From: Dactylosporangium siamense
Lineage (GTDB): Bacteria; Actinomycetota; Actinomycetes; Mycobacteriales; Micromonosporaceae
Direction: 5' to 3'
Length of the DNA stretch: 64,000 nucleotides
NCBI RefSeq assembly: GCF_016862795.1
Contig: NZ_BONQ01000025.1
Span: 62,001 to 126,000 of the forward strand
This document shows positions 47,600-56,075 of this stretch, one piece after another. How positions within the stretch are numbered: the stretch's first letter is position 1; the number at the start of each line of letters is the position of its first letter. Below the pieces are notes generated by a model. That model was not told the origin of the DNA, searched no databases, and was given only the letters and a program-made list of their open reading frames with translations. A program made the translations under genes and the position numbers.

Positions 47600-47990
47600 C
47601 GGAGCTGGCCTGAAGGGTCAGCCCGACGTCCTCAACGGGCCGTTCACCACGCGCCAGTTGCTCCGCCTCGACGAGGCACTGCGGCTGGCCGACTCGTCGA
47701 CCGGCCTGACCTTCAGCATCTACGTCGGCGAGCTCGCCGAGCCGATGCGGGCCTCGGCCGAGGAGCTGCACGGTCAGCTCGCCGACCCACCGCACTCGGT
47801 GCTCATCGCGGTCTCGCCCAACCAGCGGACCCTCGAGATCATCACCGGTGGCGAGGCCCGTCGCCGGCTGCCCGACCGCGCGGCGAAGCTGGCCGCCCTG
47901 TCGATGGCGGCGGCCTTCGGCGGCGGCGACCTCGCCGGCGGCCTCGTGGCCGGGCTGTCCCAGCTCGCCGACCACGCCGGCCGGCACTGA
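47586..47990 (+). CDS. DUF5130 family protein
   Basis: The 134-residue protein resembles the TPM-like DUF5130 family found next to pepN in actinobacteria (compare Rv2468c). It begins with a short Gly-rich leader and has FSIYVGELAE and VLIAVSPNQRTLEIITG, which form the core strands. GGGAGG lies five bases before the GTG start. Function is unknown. Confidence 0.8.
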   Translation: MTGGNGAGLKGQPDVLNGPFTTRQLLRLDEALRLADSSTGLTFSIYVGELAEPMRASAEELHGQLADPPHSVLIAVSPNQRTLEIITGGEARRRLPDRAAKLAALSMAAAFGGGDLAGGLVAGLSQLADHAGRH

Positions 47991-48013
47991 CCGCACCCAA
48001 ACGCTGCTCCGTC

Positions 48014-48048
48014 GGCGCGCCGCTTCCCGCCCAGGGAACCGGCGCGCC
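48014..48048 (+). terminator. 15-bp hairpin after DUF5130
   Basis: GGCGCGCCGCTTCCC (48014-48028) pairs with 48034-48048 with a single mismatch around a 5-base loop. It is 23 bases past the stop codon. Confidence 0.75.
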
Positions 48049-48061
48049 GCCGTCTTCCCAT

Positions 48062-48175
48062 GATCCCGAAGACCTCGTGCACCCCCGGCTACACAACCTC
48101 TTCCGGATCACGAGCTCGGGCTTCCCATGATCCGGAAGAGGCTGTGCACCCCTGGGTGCACAGCCTCTTCCGGAT
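48062..48175. repeat. Two tandem palindromic elements
   Basis: The second copy is a perfect 22-bp inverted repeat (48130-48151 with 48154-48175) with a 2-base loop. The first copy (48062-48109) has the same outline, including the GATCC/GGATC ends and GTGCACCC core, but with several mismatches. Both are preceded by TTCCCATGATC. They lie between the convergent DUF5130 and pepN genes. Confidence 0.85.
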
Positions 48176-48244
48176 TATGAGGTGGTGGGACGGCGAAAGG
48201 GCGGGCGGTCAGTCGACCGGCCCGCCCTTCGGAGTGTGACGGTG

Positions 48245-50788
48245 TCAGCTGGTGGCGGCGTCCTTGGCCCGGGCCTTCAGGGCGCGGACGATGCCGTCGC
48301 GGCCCTCGCCGACCAGGCGGCGCAGCGGGGCGGGGCGGCCGGGCTCGGCGAGCCACGCCTCGGTCCGGGCCACCGTGTCCTCGCTGACCTGGAACGACGG
48401 GTAGCCGAGCTCGACGAACTCGGCGGCCGGCTCCGAGTCGCGGTGCTCCCACACGGGCATGAGGGCGTCGAAGAACGCGGGCAGGAACGTCGCTGTCAGC
48501 GGGACCTGCGCCGAGTGCTGGAAGCCCTGCAGCAGCGAGCGCTGCAGCCAGTTCGGCAGATGGTGGTCCTCGACGAGGCGGCGCCACGTCTCGGCCTTCG
48601 ACTCGGCGGTGGGGATCAGGGCGCGGGCGAGTGCCGCCTGGCGCTCGCCGCTCGCGGTGCGGTCCCGGTCGAGCTCGGACTCGATCTCGGCCGGGTCGGC
48701 GGCACCGTTGGCGATCAGGGCGTGCAGGATGCCCCAGCGCAGGTCCGCCTGGATCGTCAGGCCCGAGGGCACGTCGACCCCGTCCAGCCAGCCCGTCAGG
48801 ACCGCCAGGTCCTCCGGTGTGCGGGCGGCCGCGGCGAACGAGCGCGCCCACGCCAGCTGGAAGCCGCTGCCGGGGATCGCGTCGCGCAGCGCGTCGCGGG
48901 CGGTCGTCGCCAGGACGCGCCAGCCCTCGGGCACCCACGCCGGGTCGGCGTAGAAGACCAGGGCCGACTGGGCCTGCCGGATGGTGGCGGTGACCAGGTT
49001 GATGTCGCGCTCGGCGGGCAGGCCGGACGCGATCAGCTTGATGTAGTCGCGCACGGCGAGCTCGGCGTCGCGGACCATGTCCCACGCCGCGGTCCAGACC
49101 AGCGCCCGGGCGAGGGAGTTGTCCATGCCGAGGATGTGGTTGCCGACGGTGTCCATGGAGCGGGCGTCGAGGCGCAGCTTCGCGTAGGTCAGGTCGTCGT
49201 CGTTGAGCAGCAGGACGTCCGCGGCGCGGCGCCCGGCGAGGGTGGTGATCTCGGTGCGCTCGCCGTCGACGTCGGCCTCGATGAGCTCGCGGCGGATCAG
49301 GGCGCCGTCGACGACGTCATACAGGCCGATGCCGATGCGGTGGGTGCGCAGCGTGGGATACGCGGCGGGGGCCTCCTGCAGGACGAGGACCTGCTCATAC
49401 GTGCCGTCGGCGGCGATGGTCAGCTCGGGCCGCAGCGTGTTGACCTGGGCGGTCTCCAGCCACTGCGCCGCGAACTTGCGCAGCTCCTTGCCCGAGGCGG
49501 ACTCCAGCGCCGACAGCAGGTCGTCGAACGTGGCGTTGCCCCACTGGTGCTGCCGGAAGTAGGCGCGCAGGCCGGTGAGGAACGGGTCGATCCCCACATA
49601 CGCCACCAGCTGCTTGACGACGCTGGCGCCCTTGGCGTAGGTGATGCCGTCGAAGTTGACCTCGACCGCCTCGACGTCGGGCATCTCGCAGTAGACGGGG
49701 TGGGTGGAGGACAGCTGGTCCTGCCGGTAGCCCCAGTTCTTGCGGATCGACAGGAACGTCGTCCACGCGTCGGTGAAGCGGGTCGCGCGGGTGTTGCACC
49801 AGTGGCTCGCCCACTCCGCGAACGACTCGTTCAGCCACAGGTCGTCCCACCAGCGCATGGTGACGAGGTCGCCGAACCACATGTGGGCGAGCTCGTGCAG
49901 GATCGTGTTGGCGCGCTGCTCGTATTCGAAGTCGGTGACCGGCGAGCGGAAGATGTAGTGCTGCTCGGCGTGCACGACGCAGCCGAAGTTCTCCATCGCG
50001 CCGGCGTTGAACTCCGGCGAGTACACCTGGTCGTACTTCGGCAGCGGGTAGCGGATGCCGAACTCCTGGTGGAAGAAGTCGAAGCCCTGCTTCGTGATGA
50101 GCAGGATGTCGTCGGCGTCCAGGTACTGCTTCATCGACTGGCGGCAGAAGACGCCCAGGTCGATGCCGTCGTGGCTGTCCCGGACCTCGTGATACGGCCC
50201 GGCGCAGATCGCCGTGACGTAGGTGCTCATCCGCGGCGTGGGCGGGAAGTGCACGGTGAGGCCGTCGCGCCGCTCCGGCGGCATGTTGGAGATGACCCGC
50301 CAGTGCGCCGGCGCGGTCACGTGGAACGTGAAGCTGGCCTTCAGGTCGGGCTGGTCGAAGCACGCGTAGACGCGCTGCGCGTCGGTCGTCTCGAACTGGC
50401 TGTAGAGATACACCTCCTTGTCGACGGGGTCGACGCTGCGGTGCAGCCCCTGCCCGGTCGTGGAGTAGGTGCCCTCGGCCTCGACGACCAGGAGGTTGTC
50501 GGCGGCGAGGCCGGGCAGGCGCAGCCCGGTCTGCGGGGACCAGTCGGACGTGTCGAGGGCGGCGCCGTTGAGCGTCGCGCTGTGCACCGTCGTGACCGCC
50601 AGCTCGATGAAGGTGTCGGCGCCCGGTTCGGTGCAGGTGAACCGCACCTCGGTGGTCGTCCGGAACGTGCCCTCACCTGGGTAGCCGGCGCCGTCCGTCA
50701 GGTCGAGACTGATGTCGTACGCCGCAACGTCGAGCAGGCGGGCCCGGTCGACCGCCTCAACCTGGCGTAGGTTGCGTACACCGGCCAC
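48245..50788 (-). CDS. pepN: Aminopeptidase N (M1 family)
   Basis: This zinc aminopeptidase trims N-terminal residues from peptides in the cytoplasm. The 847-residue product has the GAMENFG exopeptidase motif, the zinc motif HELAHMWFGDLVTMRWWDD with the downstream glutamate, and the ERAP-like C-terminal helical domain. The GTG at 50788 has AGGAG seven bases upstream; a longer frame to 50866 lacks family similarity. Confidence 0.94.
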   Translation of the reverse strand: MAGVRNLRQVEAVDRARLLDVAAYDISLDLTDGAGYPGEGTFRTTTEVRFTCTEPGADTFIELAVTTVHSATLNGAALDTSDWSPQTGLRLPGLAADNLLVVEAEGTYSTTGQGLHRSVDPVDKEVYLYSQFETTDAQRVYACFDQPDLKASFTFHVTAPAHWRVISNMPPERRDGLTVHFPPTPRMSTYVTAICAGPYHEVRDSHDGIDLGVFCRQSMKQYLDADDILLITKQGFDFFHQEFGIRYPLPKYDQVYSPEFNAGAMENFGCVVHAEQHYIFRSPVTDFEYEQRANTILHELAHMWFGDLVTMRWWDDLWLNESFAEWASHWCNTRATRFTDAWTTFLSIRKNWGYRQDQLSSTHPVYCEMPDVEAVEVNFDGITYAKGASVVKQLVAYVGIDPFLTGLRAYFRQHQWGNATFDDLLSALESASGKELRKFAAQWLETAQVNTLRPELTIAADGTYEQVLVLQEAPAAYPTLRTHRIGIGLYDVVDGALIRRELIEADVDGERTEITTLAGRRAADVLLLNDDDLTYAKLRLDARSMDTVGNHILGMDNSLARALVWTAAWDMVRDAELAVRDYIKLIASGLPAERDINLVTATIRQAQSALVFYADPAWVPEGWRVLATTARDALRDAIPGSGFQLAWARSFAAAARTPEDLAVLTGWLDGVDVPSGLTIQADLRWGILHALIANGAADPAEIESELDRDRTASGERQAALARALIPTAESKAETWRRLVEDHHLPNWLQRSLLQGFQHSAQVPLTATFLPAFFDALMPVWEHRDSEPAAEFVELGYPSFQVSEDTVARTEAWLAEPGRPAPLRRLVGEGRDGIVRALKARAKDAATS

Positions 50789-50996
50789 GTGTCGTCTCCT
50801 GTCGTTCGCTGTGGCCGTCCCCGTCGACGGCGCCACCACTGAGTCTTCCACGTCCACGGCGGACAACGGGGGAGTGGCTCAGGTCACCCAGAGCCCGGCT
50901 GGCACCGGGAGCCCCCGAAGCGTAAGGATCGAACCGGGTTTCCGACTCTTTCAGTAGCGTTTCCGGAGTGCTTCTCCGAAGTGAGGTGTCGCCGCC

Positions 50997-51626
50997 ATGG
51001 CAGAAGAGCGCATCATCGCAGACATGTGGTTCGACCCACGGTGCCCGTGGGCCTGGATCACCTCCCGCTGGCTGCTCGAGGTGGAGCGGGTTCGCCCAGT
51101 TGACGTGCGGTTCCACGTCATGAGTCTGTCGATCCTCAACGAGGGTCGCGACGACATCCCGCAGCGATACAAAGAGGGTCTGGCCAAGGGTTGGGGCCCC
51201 GTCCGGGTCGCGATCGCGGCCGAGCAGAAGTTCGGCAACGAGGTGCTCCGCCCGCTGTACACCGCCCTGGGCACCCGGATCCACCACGAGAAGCAGGAGC
51301 TCGGGCGGGAGCTGTACGAGACCGTGCTCACCGACGCGGGCCTGCCGGCGCAGCTCGCGGACTACGCCGACTCGACCGAGTTCGACGAGCAGCTGCGGGA
51401 GAGCCACTTCGCCGGGATGAACCCGGTGGGCATGGACGTCGGCACGCCCGTCATCCACGTGCCGGGCGAGGACGGCAAGCTCATCGCCTTCTTCGGCCCG
51501 GTCATCACACCGGCCCCGAAGGGCGAGGCGGCCGGCCGGCTCTGGGACGGCACGCTGCTGGTGGCCGGCACCCCGGGCTTCTTCGAGATCAAGCGCAGCC
51601 GGGACGTGGGGCCGGTCTTCGACTGA
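50997..51626 (+). CDS. DsbA-family oxidoreductase, Rv2466c-like, with CPWA site
   Basis: The 209-residue product aligns end to end with M. tuberculosis Rv2466c, a mycothiol-dependent DsbA-fold reductase. Shared segments include ITSRW, FHVMSLxILNE and [12 protein letters not shown], and the gene is next to pepN in both. Rv2466c has a CPWC active site; here it reads C16-P-W-A19, so the second cysteine is absent. A monothiol mechanism using mycothiol to resolve the mixed disulfide is possible. Confidence 0.87.
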   Translation: MAEERIIADMWFDPRCPWAWITSRWLLEVERVRPVDVRFHVMSLSILNEGRDDIPQRYKEGLAKGWGPVRVAIAAEQKFGNEVLRPLYTALGTRIHHEKQELGRELYETVLTDAGLPAQLADYADSTEFDEQLRESHFAGMNPVGMDVGTPVIHVPGEDGKLIAFFGPVITPAPKGEAAGRLWDGTLLVAGTPGFFEIKRSRDVGPVFD

Positions 51627-51638
51627 TCCACCTAGAGG

Positions 51639-51644
51639 TAGGCT
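51639..51644 (+). promoter_or_regulatory. TAGGCT -10 box for the gene at 51653
   Basis: TAGGCT lies eight bases ahead of the GTG start codon and no ribosome site is visible, which indicates a leaderless transcript. Confidence 0.5.
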
Positions 51645-51652
51645 GCCTACCT

Positions 51653-52009
51653 GTGCGGCGGTTCCTGACTCCCCGGTGGGTGCTCTGGCATGTCCTGGCG
51701 CTCGCCGGGATTGCCGTGTGCCTGCTCGCCGGTCGCTGGCAGTATCAGCGGGCGGCCGCCGGCAACATGTTGAGCTGGGCATACACCGTACAATGGCCGC
51801 TTTTTGCGCTGTTCGTGGGGTTTTTGTGGGTGCGGGCCGTCCGGGATGTGCTCGGGCCCCGGCCCGTGAAGACCCAGGAGCCCCTGCGCCCACGGGTCGC
51901 GCCCCCGGTCGCTGTCACGGACGACGATCCGCAGCTGGCCGAATACAACCGCATGCTGGCCTGGCTCGCCGCCAACCCTGACCGCCGCCCTGGCGACTTC
52001 CCCGGATGA
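51653..52009 (+). CDS. Small two-span membrane protein
   Basis: The 118-residue product has two hydrophobic spans (residues 9-25 and 44-62) that resemble the N-terminus of SURF1-like proteins (GRWQYQRA). A charged tail follows. The GTG at 51653 follows a TAGGCT box. The stop overlaps the DUF3817 start as ATGA. Function is unknown. Confidence 0.6.
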   Translation: MRRFLTPRWVLWHVLALAGIAVCLLAGRWQYQRAAAGNMLSWAYTVQWPLFALFVGFLWVRAVRDVLGPRPVKTQEPLRPRVAPPVAVTDDDPQLAEYNRMLAWLAANPDRRPGDFPG

Positions 52010-52341
52010 GGTACCCCATGCCGCTGAAGAACGCGCTCACCCGCTTCCGGGTCATCGCCTGGATCGTCGGTGTCCTGCTGGTCGTGCTCACCGTCGGCAC
52101 CGTGCTGAAGTACACGACCGACGACGACACGATCGTGGCCCTGGTCGGCCCCGCGCACGGCTTCCTCTACATGGCCTACCTGGTCCTGGCCGCCGACCTG
52201 GCCCGCCGCGCGAAGTGGAAGCTCGGCTTCACGGCGCTGGTGCTGCTGGCGGGCACGGTGCCGTTCCTGTCCTTCGTGGCCGAACGGGTCGTCACCCGCC
52301 GGGTGCAGTCAGCCGGAGCCCTTGTAGGAAGCACCGTGTGA
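52006..52341 (+). CDS. DUF3817 family membrane protein
   Basis: The 111-residue product has three spans, with the family pattern LTRFRVIAWIVGV and GPAHGFLYMAYLVLA. It is coupled to the preceding small membrane protein. Its last 33 bases overlap the 3' end of the convergent metal transporter gene. Confidence 0.82.
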   Translation: MRYPMPLKNALTRFRVIAWIVGVLLVVLTVGTVLKYTTDDDTIVALVGPAHGFLYMAYLVLAADLARRAKWKLGFTALVLLAGTVPFLSFVAERVVTRRVQSAGALVGSTV

Positions 52342-53250
52342 GTCCACGCAGTGCTCGGCGTCGAGCGTGTGGTCGACCTGCAGCGTGGTGTGCTCGATCG
52401 CGTAGCGCTCCCGCAGGTGCGTCTCGATCGCCTCGCGCACCGCGTGGCAGTCCTGCGACGGCGCCACCAGCACGTGCGCGGACAGCGCCGGATAGCCCGA
52501 GGTGACCTGCCAGACGTGCAGGTCGTGCAGCTCGACCACGCCCGGCACGCCGCACAGCTCACGGCCGAGCGCGGCCGGGTCCATCCCCGCCGGCGCCGCC
52601 TCCAGGAAGATCCGGCCCGAGTCGCGGACCAGCCCGACCCCTGAGCGGACCATGAGCGCGGCCACGACCAGCGACGCGATCGCGTCCGCCCGGTGGAAGC
52701 CGGTGAGCAGCACGACCAGGCCGGAGATCGCCGCCGCGACGAACGCGAACAGGTCCGTCAGCACGTGCTGGAAGGCGCCCTCGATGTTGAGGCTGGACCG
52801 GTCCGCCCGGCCGAGGACCCACACCACGAGCAGGTTGACGGCGATGCCCGCGAGGGCCGTGACCAGGACCGCGCCGCCGCCGACCGCGGGCGGGTGGATC
52901 AGCCGGACCACCGACTCGTAGGCGATCCAGGCCGCGAGCAGCAGCAGGGTCAGCCCGTTGGCCTGCGCGGAGAGGATCTCGGCCCGCTTCAACCCGAACG
53001 TGAACCCGCCCGACGGTGGCCGGGCCGCGAGCCGGGTCGCGAACAGGGCCAGGGCGATCGCGGCGGCGTCCGACAGCATGTGCGCCGCGTCGGAGAGCAG
53101 CGCCAGGGAATCGACCAGCAGGCCCACGGTCACCTCGACCGCCATGAACCCGGTGATCAGCACCAGCGCGACCGCCAGCAGCCGCCGGTCGGCGTTGGCC
53201 GACGGCGCGTGGTGGTGGTCGTGATCGTGGTCGTGACCCATGTCCGACAT
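52309..53250 (-). CDS. Cation diffusion facilitator (CzcD/ZnT-like)
   Basis: This 313-residue proton-coupled divalent metal exporter has a His-rich N-terminus (HDHDHDHHH), six spans, and the metal-site pairs SDAAHMLSD in span two and FQHVLTD in span five. A C-terminal cytoplasmic domain follows. Zinc is the likely substrate. The ATG at 53241 is a possible alternative start. It has no obvious regulator nearby. Confidence 0.93.
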   Translation of the reverse strand: MSDMGHDHDHDHHHAPSANADRRLLAVALVLITGFMAVEVTVGLLVDSLALLSDAAHMLSDAAAIALALFATRLAARPPSGGFTFGLKRAEILSAQANGLTLLLLAAWIAYESVVRLIHPPAVGGGAVLVTALAGIAVNLLVVWVLGRADRSSLNIEGAFQHVLTDLFAFVAAAISGLVVLLTGFHRADAIASLVVAALMVRSGVGLVRDSGRIFLEAAPAGMDPAALGRELCGVPGVVELHDLHVWQVTSGYPALSAHVLVAPSQDCHAVREAIETHLRERYAIEHTTLQVDHTLDAEHCVDSHGASYKGSG

Positions 53251-53355
53251 CTTATGCGTACTTCGCTATATGACGGCAGTCGTTTCTGCCACCGTATGCC
53301 GGGGAACTAGTCAGGTACGAGGTCGCAAGCAGGAACGAAGGAAGGGGCAGGACCC

Positions 53356-53787
53356 GTGGGCATGGAAATCCGCCTGACGCTTTCATTGCCACGCGACCGG
53401 TCCACCGTCCCGCTCACCCGCCGGGTCCTCGACGCCGCCCTCGGGGTGTTCTCCGTCACCCGGGACTGCCGCGACGACATCGGTCTCGCTGTCGGGGAGG
53501 CCTGCGCCAACGCGGTCCAGCACGCCGACCTCGGTGCCGACTACCAGGTCACGGTCACCATCCACGAGGACCGCTGCGTGATCGACGTGGTCGACGAGGG
53601 GATCGGCATGGACGCCGCGACCGGCGCCGACGCCGACGCACATGCCGCGATCGACGCCGAGAGCGGCCGGGGGCTGCGCATCATCCACGCGCTCGCCGAC
53701 ATGGTCGAGTTCCGCCGGCACCAACCCCATGGGGTGGCGCTGCGCATCGTGAAGATGCTGACCAGGGTGACGCCGGCGACCGCCTGA
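53356..53787 (+). CDS. RsbW-like ATP-binding protein (anti-sigma kinase type)
   Basis: The 143-residue product has a GHKL ATPase fold: the N-box VGEACANAVQHA (about residues 40-51), the VVDEGIGMD motif and GRGLRIIHALAD. Proteins of this type bind a sigma factor and phosphorylate a STAS partner. No sigma gene is adjacent, but the STAS gene at 3410 is a candidate partner. GAAGGAAGGGG precedes the GTG start. Confidence 0.85.
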   Translation: MGMEIRLTLSLPRDRSTVPLTRRVLDAALGVFSVTRDCRDDIGLAVGEACANAVQHADLGADYQVTVTIHEDRCVIDVVDEGIGMDAATGADADAHAAIDAESGRGLRIIHALADMVEFRRHQPHGVALRIVKMLTRVTPATA

Positions 53788-53930
53788 GCACGTCCTGGTG
53801 ATTTCTCGACAGAACCATGCCGTCGATTCATCCGTGGGTTTGCAATGGATGCGCACAGCCGGTGCGACTCCGGCACACGTGGGCAGCGTTGCGCAGTGTG
53901 CAACGTCACCCTGCTACTCCGGAGGAACCC

Positions 53931-54122
53931 GTGAGCACCGTCGCTCTCCACACCGAACTCGACGACGTTGAAACCCGCTGGACCGTGCAGGAACGCGCCT
54001 GGAAGCAGGACCTGCCCGACCTGCCCGACGACGTGATCGCGCTGCTCGCCCCGCCGGTCGTGGTGCTCGCGTCCACCATCGCGGGACGCGCCGTCCCCCG
54101 TGCCATGTCGCAGGCCGTCTGA
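53931..54122 (+). CDS. Small 63-residue protein
   Basis: A short GTG-started frame with an excellent ribosome site (GGAGG, five bases upstream). The product is acidic in the first half and has a hydrophobic ALLAPPVVVLASTIAG stretch near the end. The upstream leader (53820-53930) contains hairpins, including GCCGG/CCGGC and GTTGCGC/GTGCAAC. No family is recognised. Confidence 0.5.
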   Translation: MSTVALHTELDDVETRWTVQERAWKQDLPDLPDDVIALLAPPVVVLASTIAGRAVPRAMSQAV

Positions 54123-54139
54123 GCTATACCGTTTCGTCC

Positions 54140-55306
54140 ATGACGGTTGCGTACCCGATCGCCCACGCCTGGCTCTCCACCGGAGGCACCGGCGCGCAGA
54201 ACTACGACGAGTTCGCCGACGACGCGGAGATCACCGCGATCATCGCGGCGAACCCGTCCAGCGCCCTCGCCATCGAGATGCCCCACCGGGCGCCGGACAA
54301 TGTCGGCCGCTCGTTCCGCGACAGCCTCCCCGACGCCGTGACCCGCCTCCAGGCGGCCAAGGACGACGGGCACTACGCCGCCGCCGCCGACGTGGTGGTG
54401 CTCTACCGGATCACCGCACCCGACGGCGCCCGCGCGTACGGGCTGTGGTGCATGGTCGCCACCGACCAGATCTCCACCAGCGCCGACGAGCCCGGTGCCG
54501 TCATCCGCAACGAGGACGTCTTCATCGAGAAGGTCCGCGAGCGGGTCGCCCTCGCCGAGGCCACCCAGCACCTGCTGTCGCCGGTGCTGCTGCTGCAGAC
54601 CGCGCACGGCGACGCCCTGCACGCGGCCCTCGCCCACGCCAGCGCCGACGCGGGCACGCCAGTGGTCACCGACACCGACCCGGCCGGGCGCACCCACGAG
54701 ATCTGGCCCGTCTCCGCCGGCACCACCCGCGACCGGCTCCTCGCCCTCGCCGGCGGTGGCGAGCTCGTCGTCGCCGACGGCAACCACCGCAGCCTCGCCG
54801 CGCAGACCGCCGGCTACCCGCGCTTCCTCGCCGTGGTCACCACGCCCGAGTCGGTGGCGATCCAGCCCTACAACCGCCTGGTCTCCGAGCTGCCCGACGG
54901 CGTCACCTTCACCGGTGCCGAGCTGGACGGCGCGGAGATCCCGGCGACCGGCGGCCGGGTCCACCTCTACACCCGCGGCGGCGCCTGGTCGGTCGAGCTG
55001 CCCCGCGACGCTGCCGGCGGCGTCATCGACAACCTCGACCACGCCCTCGTCGAGCGCCGCCTCTTCGCCGAGACCCTCGGACTGGAGCCCGGCGACAAGC
55101 GCATCACGTACGTCGGCGGCGACTACCCGGCGTCATGGCTGCGTGACGAGGTCGACGCGGGCCGGGCCGAACTGGCGGTGCTCATCGCCCCCGTCACCGT
55201 CGAGGACTTCGTCGCGGTCAACCTCGCCCGGCAGAAGATGCCCCGCAAGAGCACCTGGTTCACCCCGAAGGCCCGCGCGGGACTGGTCGTCGCCCAACTG
55301 TCGTAG
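54140..55306 (+). CDS. DUF1015 family protein
   Basis: The 388-residue soluble product has the family motif VVADGNHRSLAAQ and the C-terminal MPRKSTWFTPKARAG. DUF1015 proteins are often near serine metabolism genes and have been proposed to act as kinases or hydrolases; the substrate is not known here. The ATG lies 17 bases after the small gene's stop. Confidence 0.85.
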   Translation: MTVAYPIAHAWLSTGGTGAQNYDEFADDAEITAIIAANPSSALAIEMPHRAPDNVGRSFRDSLPDAVTRLQAAKDDGHYAAAADVVVLYRITAPDGARAYGLWCMVATDQISTSADEPGAVIRNEDVFIEKVRERVALAEATQHLLSPVLLLQTAHGDALHAALAHASADAGTPVVTDTDPAGRTHEIWPVSAGTTRDRLLALAGGGELVVADGNHRSLAAQTAGYPRFLAVVTTPESVAIQPYNRLVSELPDGVTFTGAELDGAEIPATGGRVHLYTRGGAWSVELPRDAAGGVIDNLDHALVERRLFAETLGLEPGDKRITYVGGDYPASWLRDEVDAGRAELAVLIAPVTVEDFVAVNLARQKMPRKSTWFTPKARAGLVVAQLS

Positions 55307-55362
55307 CGTCACCCGATCGTGGTAGACACTAGGCCGTTTCGTCTTCGGCCTGGGGTGTGCAC

Positions 55363-55551
55363 ATGCGGATCTTCATCGCGGCCATGGTCGCGGCCTTCGG
55401 TATCGGCGCCTTCGCCGCCGCCGCCCTCGTCTGGGACCGGCGGCGGCACTGGCGTCTTTCCGGCGGCGCCACCACCGGGTGGGTTTCCGGGCTGCTGTTC
55501 GTGGGGCTCGCGTTGGTGGTGGGTTCCTGCCTGGGTCTGATCCAGTTCTGA
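55363..55551 (+). CDS. Small two-span membrane protein
   Basis: The 62-residue product has two hydrophobic spans separated by a basic DRRRHWRLSGG loop. GGGGTG lies upstream of the ATG; a GTG two codons earlier is also possible. It ends 12 bases before rpiB. No family is recognised. Confidence 0.5.
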   Translation: MRIFIAAMVAAFGIGAFAAAALVWDRRRHWRLSGGATTGWVSGLLFVGLALVVGSCLGLIQF

Positions 55552-55563
55552 CAGACTTCCGGT

Positions 55564-56037
55564 ATGCGCGTCTATCTTGGATCGGATCACGCCGGCTATG
55601 AGCTGAAGGTGCACCTGGCCGGCGCCCTGGGGCTGCAGGGATATGAGGTCGTCGACATCGGCCCGGCGAAGTTCGACCCCGAGGACGACTACCCGGTCTT
55701 CTGCTTCCACACCGGCGCCCGCGTCGTCGCCGACCCGGGCAGCCTCGGCGTCGTCATCGGTGGCTCCGGCAACGGGGAGCAGATCGCGGCCAACAAGGTG
55801 CCCGGTGTCAGGGCCGCCCTCGCGTGGAACCTGGACACGGCCCGGCTCGGCCGTGAGCACAACGACGCGAACATCGTCGCCGTCGGGGCCCGCCAGCACA
55901 CCCTCGACGAGGCCACGGCGCTGGTGACGGCGTTCCTGTCGACGGCCTTCTCCGGCAGCGAACGGCATGCCCGGCGCATCGCGCAGGTCCTGGACTACGA
56001 CACGACCCGCGTCCTGCCGCCCCTGCCCGACGCCTGA
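55564..56037 (+). CDS. rpiB: Ribose-5-phosphate isomerase B
   Basis: It interconverts ribose 5-phosphate and ribulose 5-phosphate. The 157-residue product has MRVYLGSDHAGYELK, GVVIGGSGNGEQIAANK (with Ser in place of the active-site Cys, as in actinobacterial enzymes) and NIVAVGARQH. Its linkage to the DsbA-like gene and pepN matches Rv2465c. Confidence 0.95.
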   Translation: MRVYLGSDHAGYELKVHLAGALGLQGYEVVDIGPAKFDPEDDYPVFCFHTGARVVADPGSLGVVIGGSGNGEQIAANKVPGVRAALAWNLDTARLGREHNDANIVAVGARQHTLDEATALVTAFLSTAFSGSERHARRIAQVLDYDTTRVLPPLPDA

Positions 56038-56075
56038 TCCCCGCGCCCGCCCGGTGGGGCGGGTGGCGGCGACGG

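Noticed and set aside
48182-50770. 862-residue plus-strand frame
   Set aside because: It is the antisense shadow of pepN, which has clear family motifs on the other strand.
53850-53900. Cobalamin riboswitch
   Set aside because: GCCGGTGCGACTCCGGC resembles one segment of that riboswitch, but the B12 box and the rest of the fold are missing and the downstream genes are not B12-related.
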